Positions 1 through 9,340 are shown, numbered from the stretch's first letter. The stretch: DNA of 64,000 nucleotides from Leeuwenhoekiella sp044542075 (GCF_044542075.1 NZ_JBITTU010000005.1:300181-364180), one strand, 5' to 3'. The notes: generated from the letters alone by a model not told the origin. Made by a program: numbers and translations.

Positions 1-1038
1 GCTTCAAACGGATTTATTTCTAACCAGATTGCAAACGCACAATTAAAGTGGGAACGTACCCGTGAATTTAACGTAGGTCTTGATTTCGGTTTATATAGAG
101 ATCGTATTACCGGTAGTATTGATGTTTATGATCGTTTATCTGATGATTTATTATTTACTCAAGATTTGCCAAGTGAGACCGGTTTTGCAAATATCGCAGC
201 AAACGTTGCATCTGTAAGTAACCGTGGGGTAGAGATCGCACTTACAACACGCAATATTCAAACAGAAGATATCACTTGGACAACGTCATTTACATTTACT
301 AAAAATACTAATGAGCTACGATCTATCTATGGGCAGGATCAGGTAGATGATGTAGGAAATAACTTATTTATAGGCGAGTCGCTAGATGCACTCTATAACT
401 ATAAGTTTACGGGCATTTGGCAAGCAGATGAGGCTGCAGAAGCTCAAGGTTATGGTCTTCAAGAGGGTCAAGAAAAACTTCTTGATGTTAATGGTGACGG
501 TAGGTACACACCAGATGCAGATCGTGTTATTTTAGGATCTACAAATCCAGACTGGACCGGTAGTTTCTTTAGTTCTTTACGTGTTAAGAATTTTGACCTT
601 TCTACTTCAGTAATTGTTACACAAGGAGTTTTGGTATACAGTAATTACCATGCAAATTTTGCAGATACCCGTGACCGAGGTCGTCAAAAATTAGATATAG
701 ACTGGTATATACCTGCAAACGATGCTGGTATTCCTGCTAGAGCTTCTAATACATATCCACAACCTCGTAATGAAGGTAGCTTTTGGAGAAATAATGGTGT
801 AGGCTATTACAGAGATGCATCTTTTGTTAAAGTAAAAAACATAGCCTTAGGATATAATTTAAGTGGTAAAGCATTAGAATCTCTTAACCTTTCGCAGCTA
901 CGCGTGTATGCTAACGTACTCAATCCGTTTGTTTTTACAGAGTACGACGGGTACGATCCGGAGTGGGCAGGGGCATCACTTCAAACAGGAAGACCTAGTT
1001 ATGTTACCTATCAGGTAGGTTTTAATTTAAAATTTTAA
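1..1038 (+). CDS. SusC/RagA-family TonB-dependent outer-membrane receptor, C-terminal part
   Basis: The reading frame is open from the first base, so the gene begins outside the window; about 345 C-terminal residues are visible. They show the late beta-barrel of a SusC protein: the KWERTREFNVGLDFGLYRDR strand, the VSNRGVEIAL strand, the VNGDG(R)YTPDADR calcium-like loop followed by LGSTNPDWTGSF, and a C-terminal strand ending in an aromatic-rich VGFNLKF. This family imports oligosaccharides across the outer membrane with a SusD lid and TonB energy. The SusD gene follows after 4 bp, so the two are co-transcribed. Neighbouring pectin-type enzymes suggest that uronate-containing oligosaccharides are the cargo; that is inference. 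Confidence 0.95.
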   Translation, partial: ASNGFISNQIANAQLKWERTREFNVGLDFGLYRDRITGSIDVYDRLSDDLLFTQDLPSETGFANIAANVASVSNRGVEIALTTRNIQTEDITWTTSFTFTKNTNELRSIYGQDQVDDVGNNLFIGESLDALYNYKFTGIWQADEAAEAQGYGLQEGQEKLLDVNGDGRYTPDADRVILGSTNPDWTGSFFSSLRVKNFDLSTSVIVTQGVLVYSNYHANFADTRDRGRQKLDIDWYIPANDAGIPARASNTYPQPRNEGSFWRNNGVGYYRDASFVKVKNIALGYNLSGKALESLNLSQLRVYANVLNPFVFTEYDGYDPEWAGASLQTGRPSYVTYQVGFNLKF

Positions 1039-1042
1039 GAAG

Positions 1043-2671
1043 ATGAAAAAGACAAGATACATAATAGGATGCCTGGTACTGCTGCTCGCAGTGACCAGTT
1101 GTCAGGATTTTTTAGAGGAGGAAAATGAGTCATTTGCTGTTGCCGAAGAATTTTATCTTACGGCAGAAGGATACCAGTCGCTGATTAATGCAAATTATTC
1201 ACAACTACGTGAACTTTACGGAAATGAACCTTGGTTATATGCCTGCGGAACAGATTTATATGCTGAAGGACGTGACGCCGAACCTACTGGATTAAGCCAA
1301 TACACAGATCTTAACCCTTCATCTGAAGGTGTAGCTGCACTATATGATAACGCTTATAAAGCGATACAAACGGCCAATACCGCTATCTTCTATGCAGATT
1401 TAACTGCAAATACCAGTGTACTAACACAACAAATAGGACAGGTACGCTATTTAAGAGCTAATGCCTATTTCTTACTGGTTCAAACTTATGGAGGAGTGCC
1501 TCTAGTTACAGAGTATTTTAAAGAGCCGGTTCTTAGTTTTGACCGCGATTCTGCAGAGAATATCTACAGTTTCATAATAACTGAATTAGAAGGAGCACTA
1601 GATGAGGTAGGAACAGGTGCTTTTCAGGGGAAAGTTACGCAACGTGCCGTAAACCATTTACTGGCTAAAGTTTACTTAACTAGAGGTTATGAAGATTTTG
1701 GTACGCAGGCAGATTTTGACACCGCAGCGACTTATGCTGATGCTGCGATTGCAGGAGAAAGCTTAACGCTGCAATTTGATGAATTATGGGCACCGGGAAA
1801 TCCCACGTATGCAATTAATTCAGAAACCATATTTTCTGTACAGTATGATCCTAAATCAGTGAGTACAGACCCTCAGTCTCTAGGACATCAACAAACATCG
1901 TATTTTGGTCCGTATCAAGGTGGCACCGAAGTAGCTGGAAACGCACCTAGCAGAAGATATTTATTATGTCCTACTCAATTTGCAATTGATTTATTTACTG
2001 AAGACGACACACGTTATAACGCAACATTTATGGTTGAGGTTTACAATCGTTATTTTGACTTTTATGATGTAGAAGATACGAGTACCCTTCCTGTAGCACA
2101 TTACTACGCACCAGCCTGGGAAGCAACTCCTGCAGATAAGGCTGCTTATATGGCTGCACATCCTGAAGCTGTTTATCACGATTATGGTAGCTATGTGCCT
2201 TCTGTAAATCCCTCAACAGATTATCAAACTATTCCGGTAAGAAAATTTGATGATCCTGCCGCTCCATTTGGTGGAAGCACCAGCAGAAGAGATATTATTT
2301 TATCACGCTTAGGAGAAACCTATTTAATCGCTGCAGAAGCATATCTTCAAGCAGGTAACCCTGCTACCGGTCTTACTCGCTTAAATGAAGTACGTCGCCG
2401 TGCAGGAGTTGTACCAGCGCAAGCGGGAGACTTTGATATAGATTATATTTTAGATGAACGTGGTCGCGAACTTTTAGGAGAGTATCACCGTTGGTTTGAT
2501 TTAAAGCGTACCGGTAAACTGGTTGAGCGTGCTTCTGCTTATCATTACCTTGTTAATGAAGCAAATTTTCAAGGAGCCAATGGCGAATTAAAAATTCTAA
2601 GACCTTTACCACAAACCGCTATCGATTTAAATCAAAACAGAGATTTTCAACAAAATCCTGCGTATCAATAG
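1043..2671 (+). CDS. SusD/RagB-family nutrient-binding lipoprotein
   Basis: This 542-residue protein starts with a lipoprotein signal peptide; the lipobox VTSC places the lipidated cysteine at residue 20. The N-terminal TPR-like helices (LRANAYFLLVQTYGGVPLV) and the C-terminal SusD block (LGETYLIAAEAYLQAG, LNEVRRRAG, LDERGRELLGEYHRWFDLKRTG) are diagnostic. SusD proteins sit on the outer leaflet and cap the SusC channel to capture glycans. It follows the SusC gene by 4 bp and is followed by a strong hairpin terminator, so the downstream enzyme genes may be transcribed separately or by readthrough. Confidence 0.96.
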   Translation: MKKTRYIIGCLVLLLAVTSCQDFLEEENESFAVAEEFYLTAEGYQSLINANYSQLRELYGNEPWLYACGTDLYAEGRDAEPTGLSQYTDLNPSSEGVAALYDNAYKAIQTANTAIFYADLTANTSVLTQQIGQVRYLRANAYFLLVQTYGGVPLVTEYFKEPVLSFDRDSAENIYSFIITELEGALDEVGTGAFQGKVTQRAVNHLLAKVYLTRGYEDFGTQADFDTAATYADAAIAGESLTLQFDELWAPGNPTYAINSETIFSVQYDPKSVSTDPQSLGHQQTSYFGPYQGGTEVAGNAPSRRYLLCPTQFAIDLFTEDDTRYNATFMVEVYNRYFDFYDVEDTSTLPVAHYYAPAWEATPADKAAYMAAHPEAVYHDYGSYVPSVNPSTDYQTIPVRKFDDPAAPFGGSTSRRDIILSRLGETYLIAAEAYLQAGNPATGLTRLNEVRRRAGVVPAQAGDFDIDYILDERGRELLGEYHRWFDLKRTGKLVERASAYHYLVNEANFQGANGELKILRPLPQTAIDLNQNRDFQQNPAYQ

Positions 2672-2696
2672 CCTTAATTAATTATAGAAACATAAG

Positions 2697-2729
2697 AAAA
2701 AAGCTTGCCGGTTTCGGTTAAGCTTTTTT
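2697..2729 (+). terminator. Rho-independent terminator after susD
   Basis: A perfect 10-bp stem (aaaaaagctt pairing with aagctttttt) encloses a 13-base loop that contains a further short GCCG/CGGT pairing. The T-rich 3' arm completes the signal. It lies 25 bp after the SusD stop and 28 bp before the next start. Confidence 0.8.
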
Positions 2730-2756
2730 CTGTTTTAAAAATAGAATCTCAGACTT

Positions 2757-4388
2757 ATGGAATTCTTGAAACAGATACCCTTAGTAGCTTCAATACTTGC
2801 GTTTAGCTTAGTCAGCATCGCGCAACAAAGCATATCGCAAGTTTGGGTTGCAGACCAGAAAGACGGTACCTATAAAAACCCTATTCTTCATTCAGATTAT
2901 TCAGATCCAGATGTGGTGGGTGTTAATGGAGATTATTATATGACGTCTTCAAGTTTTAACGCTGCTCCGGGCTTACCGGTATTGCATTCTCGGGATTTAG
3001 TAAACTGGAAACTTATAAATTATGCTTTGCCTAGGCAGTTCCCAGATGAGGTATTTAGTATCCCGCAACACGGCAATGGGGTTTGGGCACCCAGTATTCG
3101 GTACCACAATGAAGAATTTTATATCTTTTGGGGTGATCCTGATCAAGGAATTTTCCGCATTAAAACAAAAGATCCACGAGGTGAATGGGAAGAACCTGTT
3201 TTAGTATTCAAAGCTAAAGGAGTAATAGACCCGTGTCCGCTTTGGGATGATGATGGTAATGCATATTTAGTTCACGGGTGGGCAGGAAGTCGTGCAGGCG
3301 TAAAAAGTCTACTTACCGTACATAAAATGAATGCAGAAGCAACAAAGGTTCTTGACGCCGGGAAACACGTTTTTGATGGTCATGAAAATCACCCTACTGT
3401 TGAGGGTTCTAAGTTTTATAAACGCAATGGCTACTATTATATATTTGCACCCGCAGGAGGAGTTAGTACCGGTTGGCAATTAATTCTTAGATCTAAAAAT
3501 GTGTATGGTCCTTACGAAGAGCAAGTCGTTTTAGAGCAGGGGAGTACACCAATTAATGGTCCGCATCAAGGAGCCTGGGTGGCAACTGCGCAGGGTGAAG
3601 ATTGGTCTTTTCATTTTCAGGACAAAGATGCCTATGGTCGTGTGGTTCATCTTCAACCTATGTCGTGGAAAAATGATTGGCCGGTTATGGGGAAGGATTT
3701 TGATAATAATGGAATAGGAGAGCCGGTATTAGCCTATACAAAGCCGAAAGTAGACTTAAAATATCCTATTGCAACACCACCTGAAACAGATGAATTTAAT
3801 ACCGACACTTTAGGAATACAATGGCAGTGGCAGGCAAATCCTAATGTAATGTGGAGTGCGCAAATACGCGGAAAAGAATACCTGCGCCTGTTTTCTATAA
3901 AACCTGAAACACAACAACCGAATTTGTGGGTGACGCCTAATTTATTTCTTCAAAAGTTTCCGTCACCACAGTTTACAGCAACTACAGTTGTTAAATTAGA
4001 ACCTGAAGAAGCGATTACGGGTAAACGGGCGGGTTTAATGATTTTTGGGATGCACTATGCTACACTCACTTTAACACACGATAATGACGGATTTTTTATT
4101 GAGCAAACACAGGCGCTAGATGCAGAGAGCGGTGCAGATGAGTTTACAAATGAGGTAAAACGAATTGCTACAAACACTGCTTATTTTAAAGTTGAAGTAA
4201 GTGCACCCGATGCGACTTGCAGGTTTAGCTATAGTGAAGATGGGAAAGCGTTTAAAAAAATAGGAAAAGAATTCACCGCCAAACCCGGAAAATGGGTGGG
4301 AGCAAAAGTGGGTATATTTAGCGTAAGCAGCCTCGATGCTAAACGTGGCGGTTATGCCGACTTTGATTTTTTTAGAATTACAAAATAA
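2757..4388 (+). CDS. Glycoside hydrolase family 43 (beta-xylosidase/alpha-L-arabinofuranosidase type)
   Basis: This 543-residue secreted enzyme has an N-terminal signal segment ending near IAQQ. The five-bladed GH43 propeller shows the three expected acidic residues: the base D50 in YSDPDV, the pKa-modulating D159 in GVIDPCPLWDDDG and the acid E216 in PTVEGSKFYKRNG. From about residue 340 a beta-sandwich of the GH43 C-terminal type follows (PPETDEFNTDTLG, then LRLFSIKPE). Family members release xylose or arabinose from side chains; the exact substrate cannot be read from the sequence. Its position beside pectin esterases suggests action on pectin side chains. The next gene starts 7 bp downstream. 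Confidence 0.93.
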   Translation: MEFLKQIPLVASILAFSLVSIAQQSISQVWVADQKDGTYKNPILHSDYSDPDVVGVNGDYYMTSSSFNAAPGLPVLHSRDLVNWKLINYALPRQFPDEVFSIPQHGNGVWAPSIRYHNEEFYIFWGDPDQGIFRIKTKDPRGEWEEPVLVFKAKGVIDPCPLWDDDGNAYLVHGWAGSRAGVKSLLTVHKMNAEATKVLDAGKHVFDGHENHPTVEGSKFYKRNGYYYIFAPAGGVSTGWQLILRSKNVYGPYEEQVVLEQGSTPINGPHQGAWVATAQGEDWSFHFQDKDAYGRVVHLQPMSWKNDWPVMGKDFDNNGIGEPVLAYTKPKVDLKYPIATPPETDEFNTDTLGIQWQWQANPNVMWSAQIRGKEYLRLFSIKPETQQPNLWVTPNLFLQKFPSPQFTATTVVKLEPEEAITGKRAGLMIFGMHYATLTLTHDNDGFFIEQTQALDAESGADEFTNEVKRIATNTAYFKVEVSAPDATCRFSYSEDGKAFKKIGKEFTAKPGKWVGAKVGIFSVSSLDAKRGGYADFDFFRITK

Positions 4389-4395
4389 ATAAGCG

Positions 4396-6288
4396 ATGTA
4401 TAGAATTTTGAGCCTGTTTACTCTTTTTTTAGTACTTACCGGTAGTTGTATTGCGCAGAAAAAGGAGATTGAGGTAAAGCCTTACACGATTAGCACCACT
4501 TATGAGAAGCTAAAAAAGGACTATCCCTTTATTACACCGGTTACAACTTTAAAGGAAAGCCAATTTTCTGCGGAAGAAGACGTCGTTTATGCACGTGTTT
4601 CTGGTAAAGATTTAAAAGCAGACGTGTATTACCCTAAGAATAAAACTGCAACAAGTCCGGCGGTTTTACTGGTTTTTGGAGGCGGCTGGATTAGTGGAAG
4701 TAAAGAAAATGTAAGGCCTATGGCACAGCATTTAGCTAACAATGGGTTTGTAGCAGTTATTGCAGAATACCGTTTAAGCACAGATACACCTTTTCCTGGG
4801 GCGGTTTTAGATTTAAAAGCGGCTTTACGATTTATGAGGGATCACGCAGAGAAGTACAACATCAATCCAGATCAAATTGCAATTCTGGGTAATTCTGCCG
4901 GTGCTCAACTGGCCACTTTAGTTGGAGTTACAGGTAATTTAAAACGATTTGATAGTATAGATTATAAAACGTCAGATGTAGTGCAGGCAATTATTAATGT
5001 TGACGGTATCGTTTCTTTTATTCACCCGGAGGCTGAAGAAAGTGAGATCGCAGGGAAGTGGCTAGGCGGTTTACAAGATGAAAACCCAAAAAACTGGAGA
5101 GAAGCTTCACCATTAGAATATGTAAATGCTACAACACCTCCCACGCTTTTTATAAACAGTACCGTGTCTCGTTTTCACGCTGGTCGTGATGATATGGTTT
5201 CCTTATTAAGCGAGTATGGGATTTATAATGAGGTGCGTACCATCCCGGGAACACCACATTCGTTCTGGTTATTGAATCCCTGGTTTGAAAAAACACTACA
5301 GTACAGTCTATCATTTTTAAACCGGATATTTATTGCGGAAACAGCTCGTGTTTACCACAAGATTACAGTTGCTCAAGATGCCAGTGGTGATTTTAAAAGT
5401 ATACAGGAGGCCATAAATAGTACCCGCGATTTGGGTCCTGATTACGTGCGTATATTTATAAAAAAAGGAATTTACAACGAGAAAATCACCATCCCAGCCT
5501 GGAAGCGAAAGATTGCCCTAATAGGAGAAGACCGTGATCAGGTTATTTTGGTAAACAGCGATTATTCAGGGAAAGTAGATGCGGTGACCCAGGAGGTTGT
5601 GAATACGTTCACTTCGGCTACTTTAAAAGTAGAGGGACAGGATTTTTATGCTGAAAATTTGACTATACAAAATACGTGGTGTAAAAAAGGTCAGGCAGTA
5701 TCGTTACACGCAGCAGGAGATCGTTCTGTATTTAAAAATTGTAAAATTTTAGGATGTCAGGATACTGTTTATACTGCTGGTGAAGACAACCGTATGCTAT
5801 TTGAAAATTGCTATATTGAGGGAACTACAGATTTTATATTTGGGCAGGCAACGGCATTCTTTGACAACTGTGAGATTAAAAGTCTGGCAGATTCTTATGT
5901 TACGGCAGCTTCAACCCCAGCAAGACAGCAATACGGTTATGTATTTTCAGATTGTACACTTACTGCAGACGCTGCAGTCTCAAAAGCATATTTAGGCAGA
6001 CCCTGGAGACCCTATGCTAAAACCGTTTTTTTAAATTGTAAACTGGGAGCTCACATACTTCCCGAAGGATGGGAAGTCTGGGATGGCGATGCCATGTTTC
6101 CCCACAAAGAGCGCACGGTTTTTTATGCGGAATACAATAGCAGCGGTGCAGGAGCAAACCCAGAAAAACGCGTATGGTGGTCGCATCAGATTTATGAAAA
6201 CGAGTTAGCACAATACACTAAAGCTTCCGTTTTAAAAGGCCAGGATAACTGGAATCCTGATGCATATGCTTCAATCTTAAACAAATAA
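4396..6288 (+). CDS. Two-domain carbohydrate esterase: alpha/beta hydrolase fused to CE8 pectin methylesterase
   Basis: The 630-residue exported protein has a lipoprotein-like start (LTGSC, Cys18). Residues about 60-315 form an alpha/beta hydrolase with oxyanion motif VFGGGW (93-98, the usual first His replaced by Phe), nucleophile elbow GNSAG (Ser167), an Asp around 265 and His288 in GTPHSF. Residues about 320-630 are a CE8 pectin methylesterase with Gln433 in GQAVSL, Gln455-Asp456 in GCQDTVY, Asp479 in TTDFIFGQA and Arg535 in YLGRPWRPY. The CE8 half removes methyl esters from homogalacturonan. The N-terminal half resembles acetyl- or feruloyl-type esterases, so the protein probably strips two ester types. 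Single-domain pectinesterases are about half this length. Confidence 0.93.
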   Translation: MYRILSLFTLFLVLTGSCIAQKKEIEVKPYTISTTYEKLKKDYPFITPVTTLKESQFSAEEDVVYARVSGKDLKADVYYPKNKTATSPAVLLVFGGGWISGSKENVRPMAQHLANNGFVAVIAEYRLSTDTPFPGAVLDLKAALRFMRDHAEKYNINPDQIAILGNSAGAQLATLVGVTGNLKRFDSIDYKTSDVVQAIINVDGIVSFIHPEAEESEIAGKWLGGLQDENPKNWREASPLEYVNATTPPTLFINSTVSRFHAGRDDMVSLLSEYGIYNEVRTIPGTPHSFWLLNPWFEKTLQYSLSFLNRIFIAETARVYHKITVAQDASGDFKSIQEAINSTRDLGPDYVRIFIKKGIYNEKITIPAWKRKIALIGEDRDQVILVNSDYSGKVDAVTQEVVNTFTSATLKVEGQDFYAENLTIQNTWCKKGQAVSLHAAGDRSVFKNCKILGCQDTVYTAGEDNRMLFENCYIEGTTDFIFGQATAFFDNCEIKSLADSYVTAASTPARQQYGYVFSDCTLTADAAVSKAYLGRPWRPYAKTVFLNCKLGAHILPEGWEVWDGDAMFPHKERTVFYAEYNSSGAGANPEKRVWWSHQIYENELAQYTKASVLKGQDNWNPDAYASILNK

Positions 6289-6291
6289 AAA

Positions 6292-7074
6292 ATGAATTTA
6301 AAACAGCTACTTTTTAGTTTCTTATTTCTTTGGGTTACGTTAGTTTCCGCGCAGCAAAAAACTACATTGTATCTCATAGGAGATTCTACGATGGCAGATA
6401 AGAAAAATCCTGAGGTTAATCCTGAACACGGCTGGGGACAAATGCTTCCAGATCTTGTGAGTGATTCCTTAACTATAAGTAATCACGCGGTAAACGGTCG
6501 CAGTAGTAAAAGTTTTATTACAGAAGGCCGCTGGCAGGTAGTTTTAGATTCGTTGAATACGGGGGATTATTTATTTGTACAGTTTGGTCATAATGATGAA
6601 AAAATTCTAGACAGTACACGCTACACCTTCCCGTTTACGCAATACCGCTATAATCTGGAGCGATTTGTAAACGAGTCACGAGCTAAAGGTGCAATTCCTG
6701 TTTTATTGTCGTCTATCGTGCGACGTAGTTTTAATGATGCCGGTGTTTTAGTAGATACACACGGGGACTATCCGCTAGTAGTACGCCTGACCGCGAAAGA
6801 CCTTAATGTACCATTTCTAGATCTTCAATTTCTAACCGAAAGACTAGAAAAAGGATATGGAGTAGAAGGTTCTAAACAACTGCATTTGCATTTTGCAGCC
6901 GGTGAAAACACATACTACAAAACCGAAAAACACGATGATACACACCTTTCTAAATTAGGGGCAACTTTGGTCGCTACATTAGCATTACAGGAAGCTGCAC
7001 GACAGGATTTATCATTAAAAACCTATATAAAAGATTCCGTTTTAAGCAAAGAAATTGTTTCTTTAAAAGACTAA
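6292..7074 (+). CDS. Rhamnogalacturonan acetylesterase-like SGNH hydrolase (CE12)
   Basis: This 260-residue protein with a signal peptide (cleavage near VSAQQ) carries the four SGNH blocks: GDST with nucleophile Ser32, the VNGRSS block with the oxyanion Gly/Asn near 68-69, GHND with Asn101, and the catalytic DDTH pair Asp215-His218. The GWGQ block and the long VQFGHNDEK motif match CE12, whose members deacetylate rhamnogalacturonan I or xylan. The gene starts 3 bp after the esterase fusion, so both products are likely made together and cooperate in de-esterifying pectin before glycosidases and transport act. Confidence 0.92.
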   Translation: MNLKQLLFSFLFLWVTLVSAQQKTTLYLIGDSTMADKKNPEVNPEHGWGQMLPDLVSDSLTISNHAVNGRSSKSFITEGRWQVVLDSLNTGDYLFVQFGHNDEKILDSTRYTFPFTQYRYNLERFVNESRAKGAIPVLLSSIVRRSFNDAGVLVDTHGDYPLVVRLTAKDLNVPFLDLQFLTERLEKGYGVEGSKQLHLHFAAGENTYYKTEKHDDTHLSKLGATLVATLALQEAARQDLSLKTYIKDSVLSKEIVSLKD

Positions 7075-7097
7075 TCAATAACCAAAAAACTAATAAT

Positions 7098-7913
7098 ATG
7101 AAATCGTTGATTTCTGTAGAGAATAAAATAATTGTAATTAGCGGAGCAACCGGTGTTCTGGGTGAATCGATGACCCGATCACTAGCTGAAGCAGGCGCTC
7201 ACGTTGTAATTCTGGGGCGTAGCAAAGATAAAGTTGATGCGCTGGTAAGTAGCATTAAGCAACACGGGCACGAGGCCACCGGCGTAGTGGCAGATGTAAC
7301 CAATAAAGAAGCTTTGATGCTGGTAAAAGAGGAGATTGCAGAGCATTTAGGTTATATAGATGTTTTGATTAATGCCGCAGGCGGCAATATGGCCGGAGCT
7401 TTAATTATGCCTAATCAAACGCTTGCAGACGCAGATCTAGAGCAGATGCGTAAGGTGATCGATTTGAATTATATAGGAACTTTTTTACCTACGCAGATTT
7501 TCCTTCCGTTGTTAGAAAAGTCAGTTAAGGCGAGTGTTGTAAATATCTCATCAGTTGCAGCACATTTACCACTTACACGAGTTATGGGCTATGCTTCGGC
7601 AAAATCTGCTATAGAAAATCTTACTCAGTTTCTGGCAGTAGAATTTGCACAAAAACAAGAGAATCCGGTTCGGGTAAATGCATTAGCGCCGGGCTTTTTC
7701 TTAACTGAGCAAAACCGTGATTTATTAACCAATAAGGATGGGAGTCTTACCGAGCGAGGTGAGAAAATCATTGCGCATACACCCCTGGGAAAATTTGGTA
7801 ACCCCGAAGATTTAAATGGTGCCATTCACTGGTTGTGCAGCGATGCCGCAAGTTTTGTTACCGGTACAGTTGTCACTGTAGATGGTGGTTTTAAAGTATT
7901 TGCAGGCGTTTAA
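7098..7913 (+). CDS. SDR-family oxidoreductase, probable fructuronate (mannonate) reductase
   Basis: This 271-residue cytoplasmic enzyme has a Rossmann dinucleotide motif (SGATGVLG, residues 15-22), NAAGG at 92-96, catalytic Ser near 151-152 and the YASAK motif with Tyr165 and Lys169. It ends in the usual SDR signature near VTGTVVTVDGGF. Classical UxuB belongs to another dehydrogenase family, but in Bacteroidota an SDR protein next to uxuA commonly serves as the D-mannonate/fructuronate oxidoreductase. That placement is the main basis for the substrate call, and a KduD-like role on keto-uronates is an alternative. It belongs to the same co-directional run as the esterases. Confidence 0.82.
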   Translation: MKSLISVENKIIVISGATGVLGESMTRSLAEAGAHVVILGRSKDKVDALVSSIKQHGHEATGVVADVTNKEALMLVKEEIAEHLGYIDVLINAAGGNMAGALIMPNQTLADADLEQMRKVIDLNYIGTFLPTQIFLPLLEKSVKASVVNISSVAAHLPLTRVMGYASAKSAIENLTQFLAVEFAQKQENPVRVNALAPGFFLTEQNRDLLTNKDGSLTERGEKIIAHTPLGKFGNPEDLNGAIHWLCSDAASFVTGTVVTVDGGFKVFAGV

Positions 7914-7985
7914 TGCTGCATTTTAATTTCAAATTTAGAATTAGGCAGATGCTTTTGCGATCTGTTATCCTTTAAAATTTATAAG

Positions 7986-9152
7986 ATGAATCAAACAATG
8001 CGTTGGTACGGGCCTAAAGATCCTGTATCGCTTCAAGATATAAGACAGGCAGGTGCAACCGGTGTGGTACACGCAATGCACGAAATTAAAAACGGAGAAA
8101 TCTGGACACTCGAAGCGCTTGAGAAGCGTAAAGCCGAAATTAATGCGGCAGGTTTAGACTGGCATGTGGTTGAAAGTTTACCGGTAACCGAGCCTATCAA
8201 AACCCGAACCGGAGTGTTTGAGCATCATATTGAGAATTACAAAATTTCGCTTCAGAATTTAGGTAAAATAGGGGTAAATGTGGTGTGTTATAATTTTATG
8301 CCCGTGTTAGACTGGACACGCACTCAACTGGCATATCCGCTGGCAAATGGTGCAACAGCATTGCGTTTTGAATGGGAACTTTTAGCTGCTTTTGACTGTT
8401 ATATGCTTAAGCGTAGCAATGCAGAACATGACTATAAGGAGTCTATACTTGCGGAAGCAAAACAATTTATGGATACCGCTTCTGAAGCAGAAAAAAAGAA
8501 ATTAGAACGTGCGATAATTGCCGGACTCCCGGGAGCAGAAGAAGGGTACACCTTAACTGCTTTTCAAGAAGCTTTAGATACTTATGCAACTATTAATGAG
8601 TCTAAAGCTCAAGAACATTTAAAGCTGTTTTTAGATGCAGTCTTACCCACTGCAGAGCAGGCAGGTGTAGCGATGGCGATACATCCAGATGATCCGCCGC
8701 ATGCGTTTTTTGGCTTGCCACGTATTATGAGCAAAGCTTCAGATGTTGCTCGTTTACTGGCAGATAATTCTAGTGCTTTTAACGGAATTACGTTTTGCAC
8801 CGGCTCTTTTGGAGCACGACCAGATAATGATTTGGTACAAATGGTTAAAGATTATGGCAGCCACATTCATTTCATACATTTGCGCAGTACAAAACGCGAT
8901 ACCAGCGGCAGTTTTTTTGAAGACAATCACTTAGAAGGTGACGTGCCTATGCCGGCTGTGATTTATGAATTATTAGAAGTAGAAAAGCAACGTGGTAAAC
9001 AATTACCTATGCGTCCTGATCACGGGCACCAGATGCTTGATGATTTAAAGAAACCTCTGGCACACCCGGGTTATACCGCGATTGGGCGTTTAAAAGGTTT
9101 GGCAGAATTACGCGGCGTTATTGCCGGAATCGAATATATGCAAAATCGATAA
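7986..9152 (+). CDS. uxuA: Mannonate dehydratase
   Basis: The 388-residue protein matches UxuA in length and sequence. It has the N-terminal MRWYGPKDPVSLQDIRQAGA block, WHVVESLPVTEPIK, YNFMPVLDWTRTQL, AIHPDDPPHAFFGLPRIMS and the metal-ligand blocks FCTGSFGARPDND and RPDHGHQML. UxuA dehydrates D-mannonate to 2-keto-3-deoxygluconate in the glucuronate branch of hexuronate catabolism. It acts in the cytoplasm after import and depolymerisation by the preceding genes. A decayed cupin gene lies just downstream. Confidence 0.97.
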   Translation: MNQTMRWYGPKDPVSLQDIRQAGATGVVHAMHEIKNGEIWTLEALEKRKAEINAAGLDWHVVESLPVTEPIKTRTGVFEHHIENYKISLQNLGKIGVNVVCYNFMPVLDWTRTQLAYPLANGATALRFEWELLAAFDCYMLKRSNAEHDYKESILAEAKQFMDTASEAEKKKLERAIIAGLPGAEEGYTLTAFQEALDTYATINESKAQEHLKLFLDAVLPTAEQAGVAMAIHPDDPPHAFFGLPRIMSKASDVARLLADNSSAFNGITFCTGSFGARPDNDLVQMVKDYGSHIHFIHLRSTKRDTSGSFFEDNHLEGDVPMPAVIYELLEVEKQRGKQLPMRPDHGHQMLDDLKKPLAHPGYTAIGRLKGLAELRGVIAGIEYMQNR

Positions 9153-9207
9153 TCATTATCCATAAAAAAAGGAAAGCGAGTTATTTTTTAAATCTAAGGC
9201 GACCTAG

Positions 9208-9306
9208 GAGGTGCAGAGTTCACATCACGCAGCCCACGGTGCCGAATGTCTGGAAGAAGGGATTCTCATAGACGCCTTTAATCCGGCTCGGGAAGATTTT
9301 TTATAA
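9208..9306 (+). pseudogene. 3' remnant of a kdgF-like pectin-degradation cupin gene
   Basis: From an in-frame stop at 9205-9207 to a stop at 9304-9306 the frame reads about 32 codons containing HHAAHGAECLEEG and then IDAFNPAREDFL. This is the hallmark C-terminus of KdgF-type cupins (xHxxxCLEDGxxIDxFxPxREDFL). The first two-thirds of a roughly 110-residue cupin are absent, since the 55 bp between uxuA and the remnant show no further cupin sequence. KdgF linearises unsaturated uronates, so this fits the pectin locus and suggests deletion of a former member. The identification rests on motif memory. The rest of the 9307-9507 gap holds a terminator and no gene. Confidence 0.6.
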
Positions 9307-9312
9307 AACTTG

Positions 9313-9340
9313 AAAAGCGGCTTTTTAGCTGCTTTTATTT
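9313..9340 (+). terminator. Rho-independent terminator after the uxuA/kdgF remnant
   Basis: A 9-bp stem (aaaagcggc with gctgctttt, one G-U pair) and a 6-base loop are followed by a short T-rich stretch. It ends the pectin locus transcript. Confidence 0.65.
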
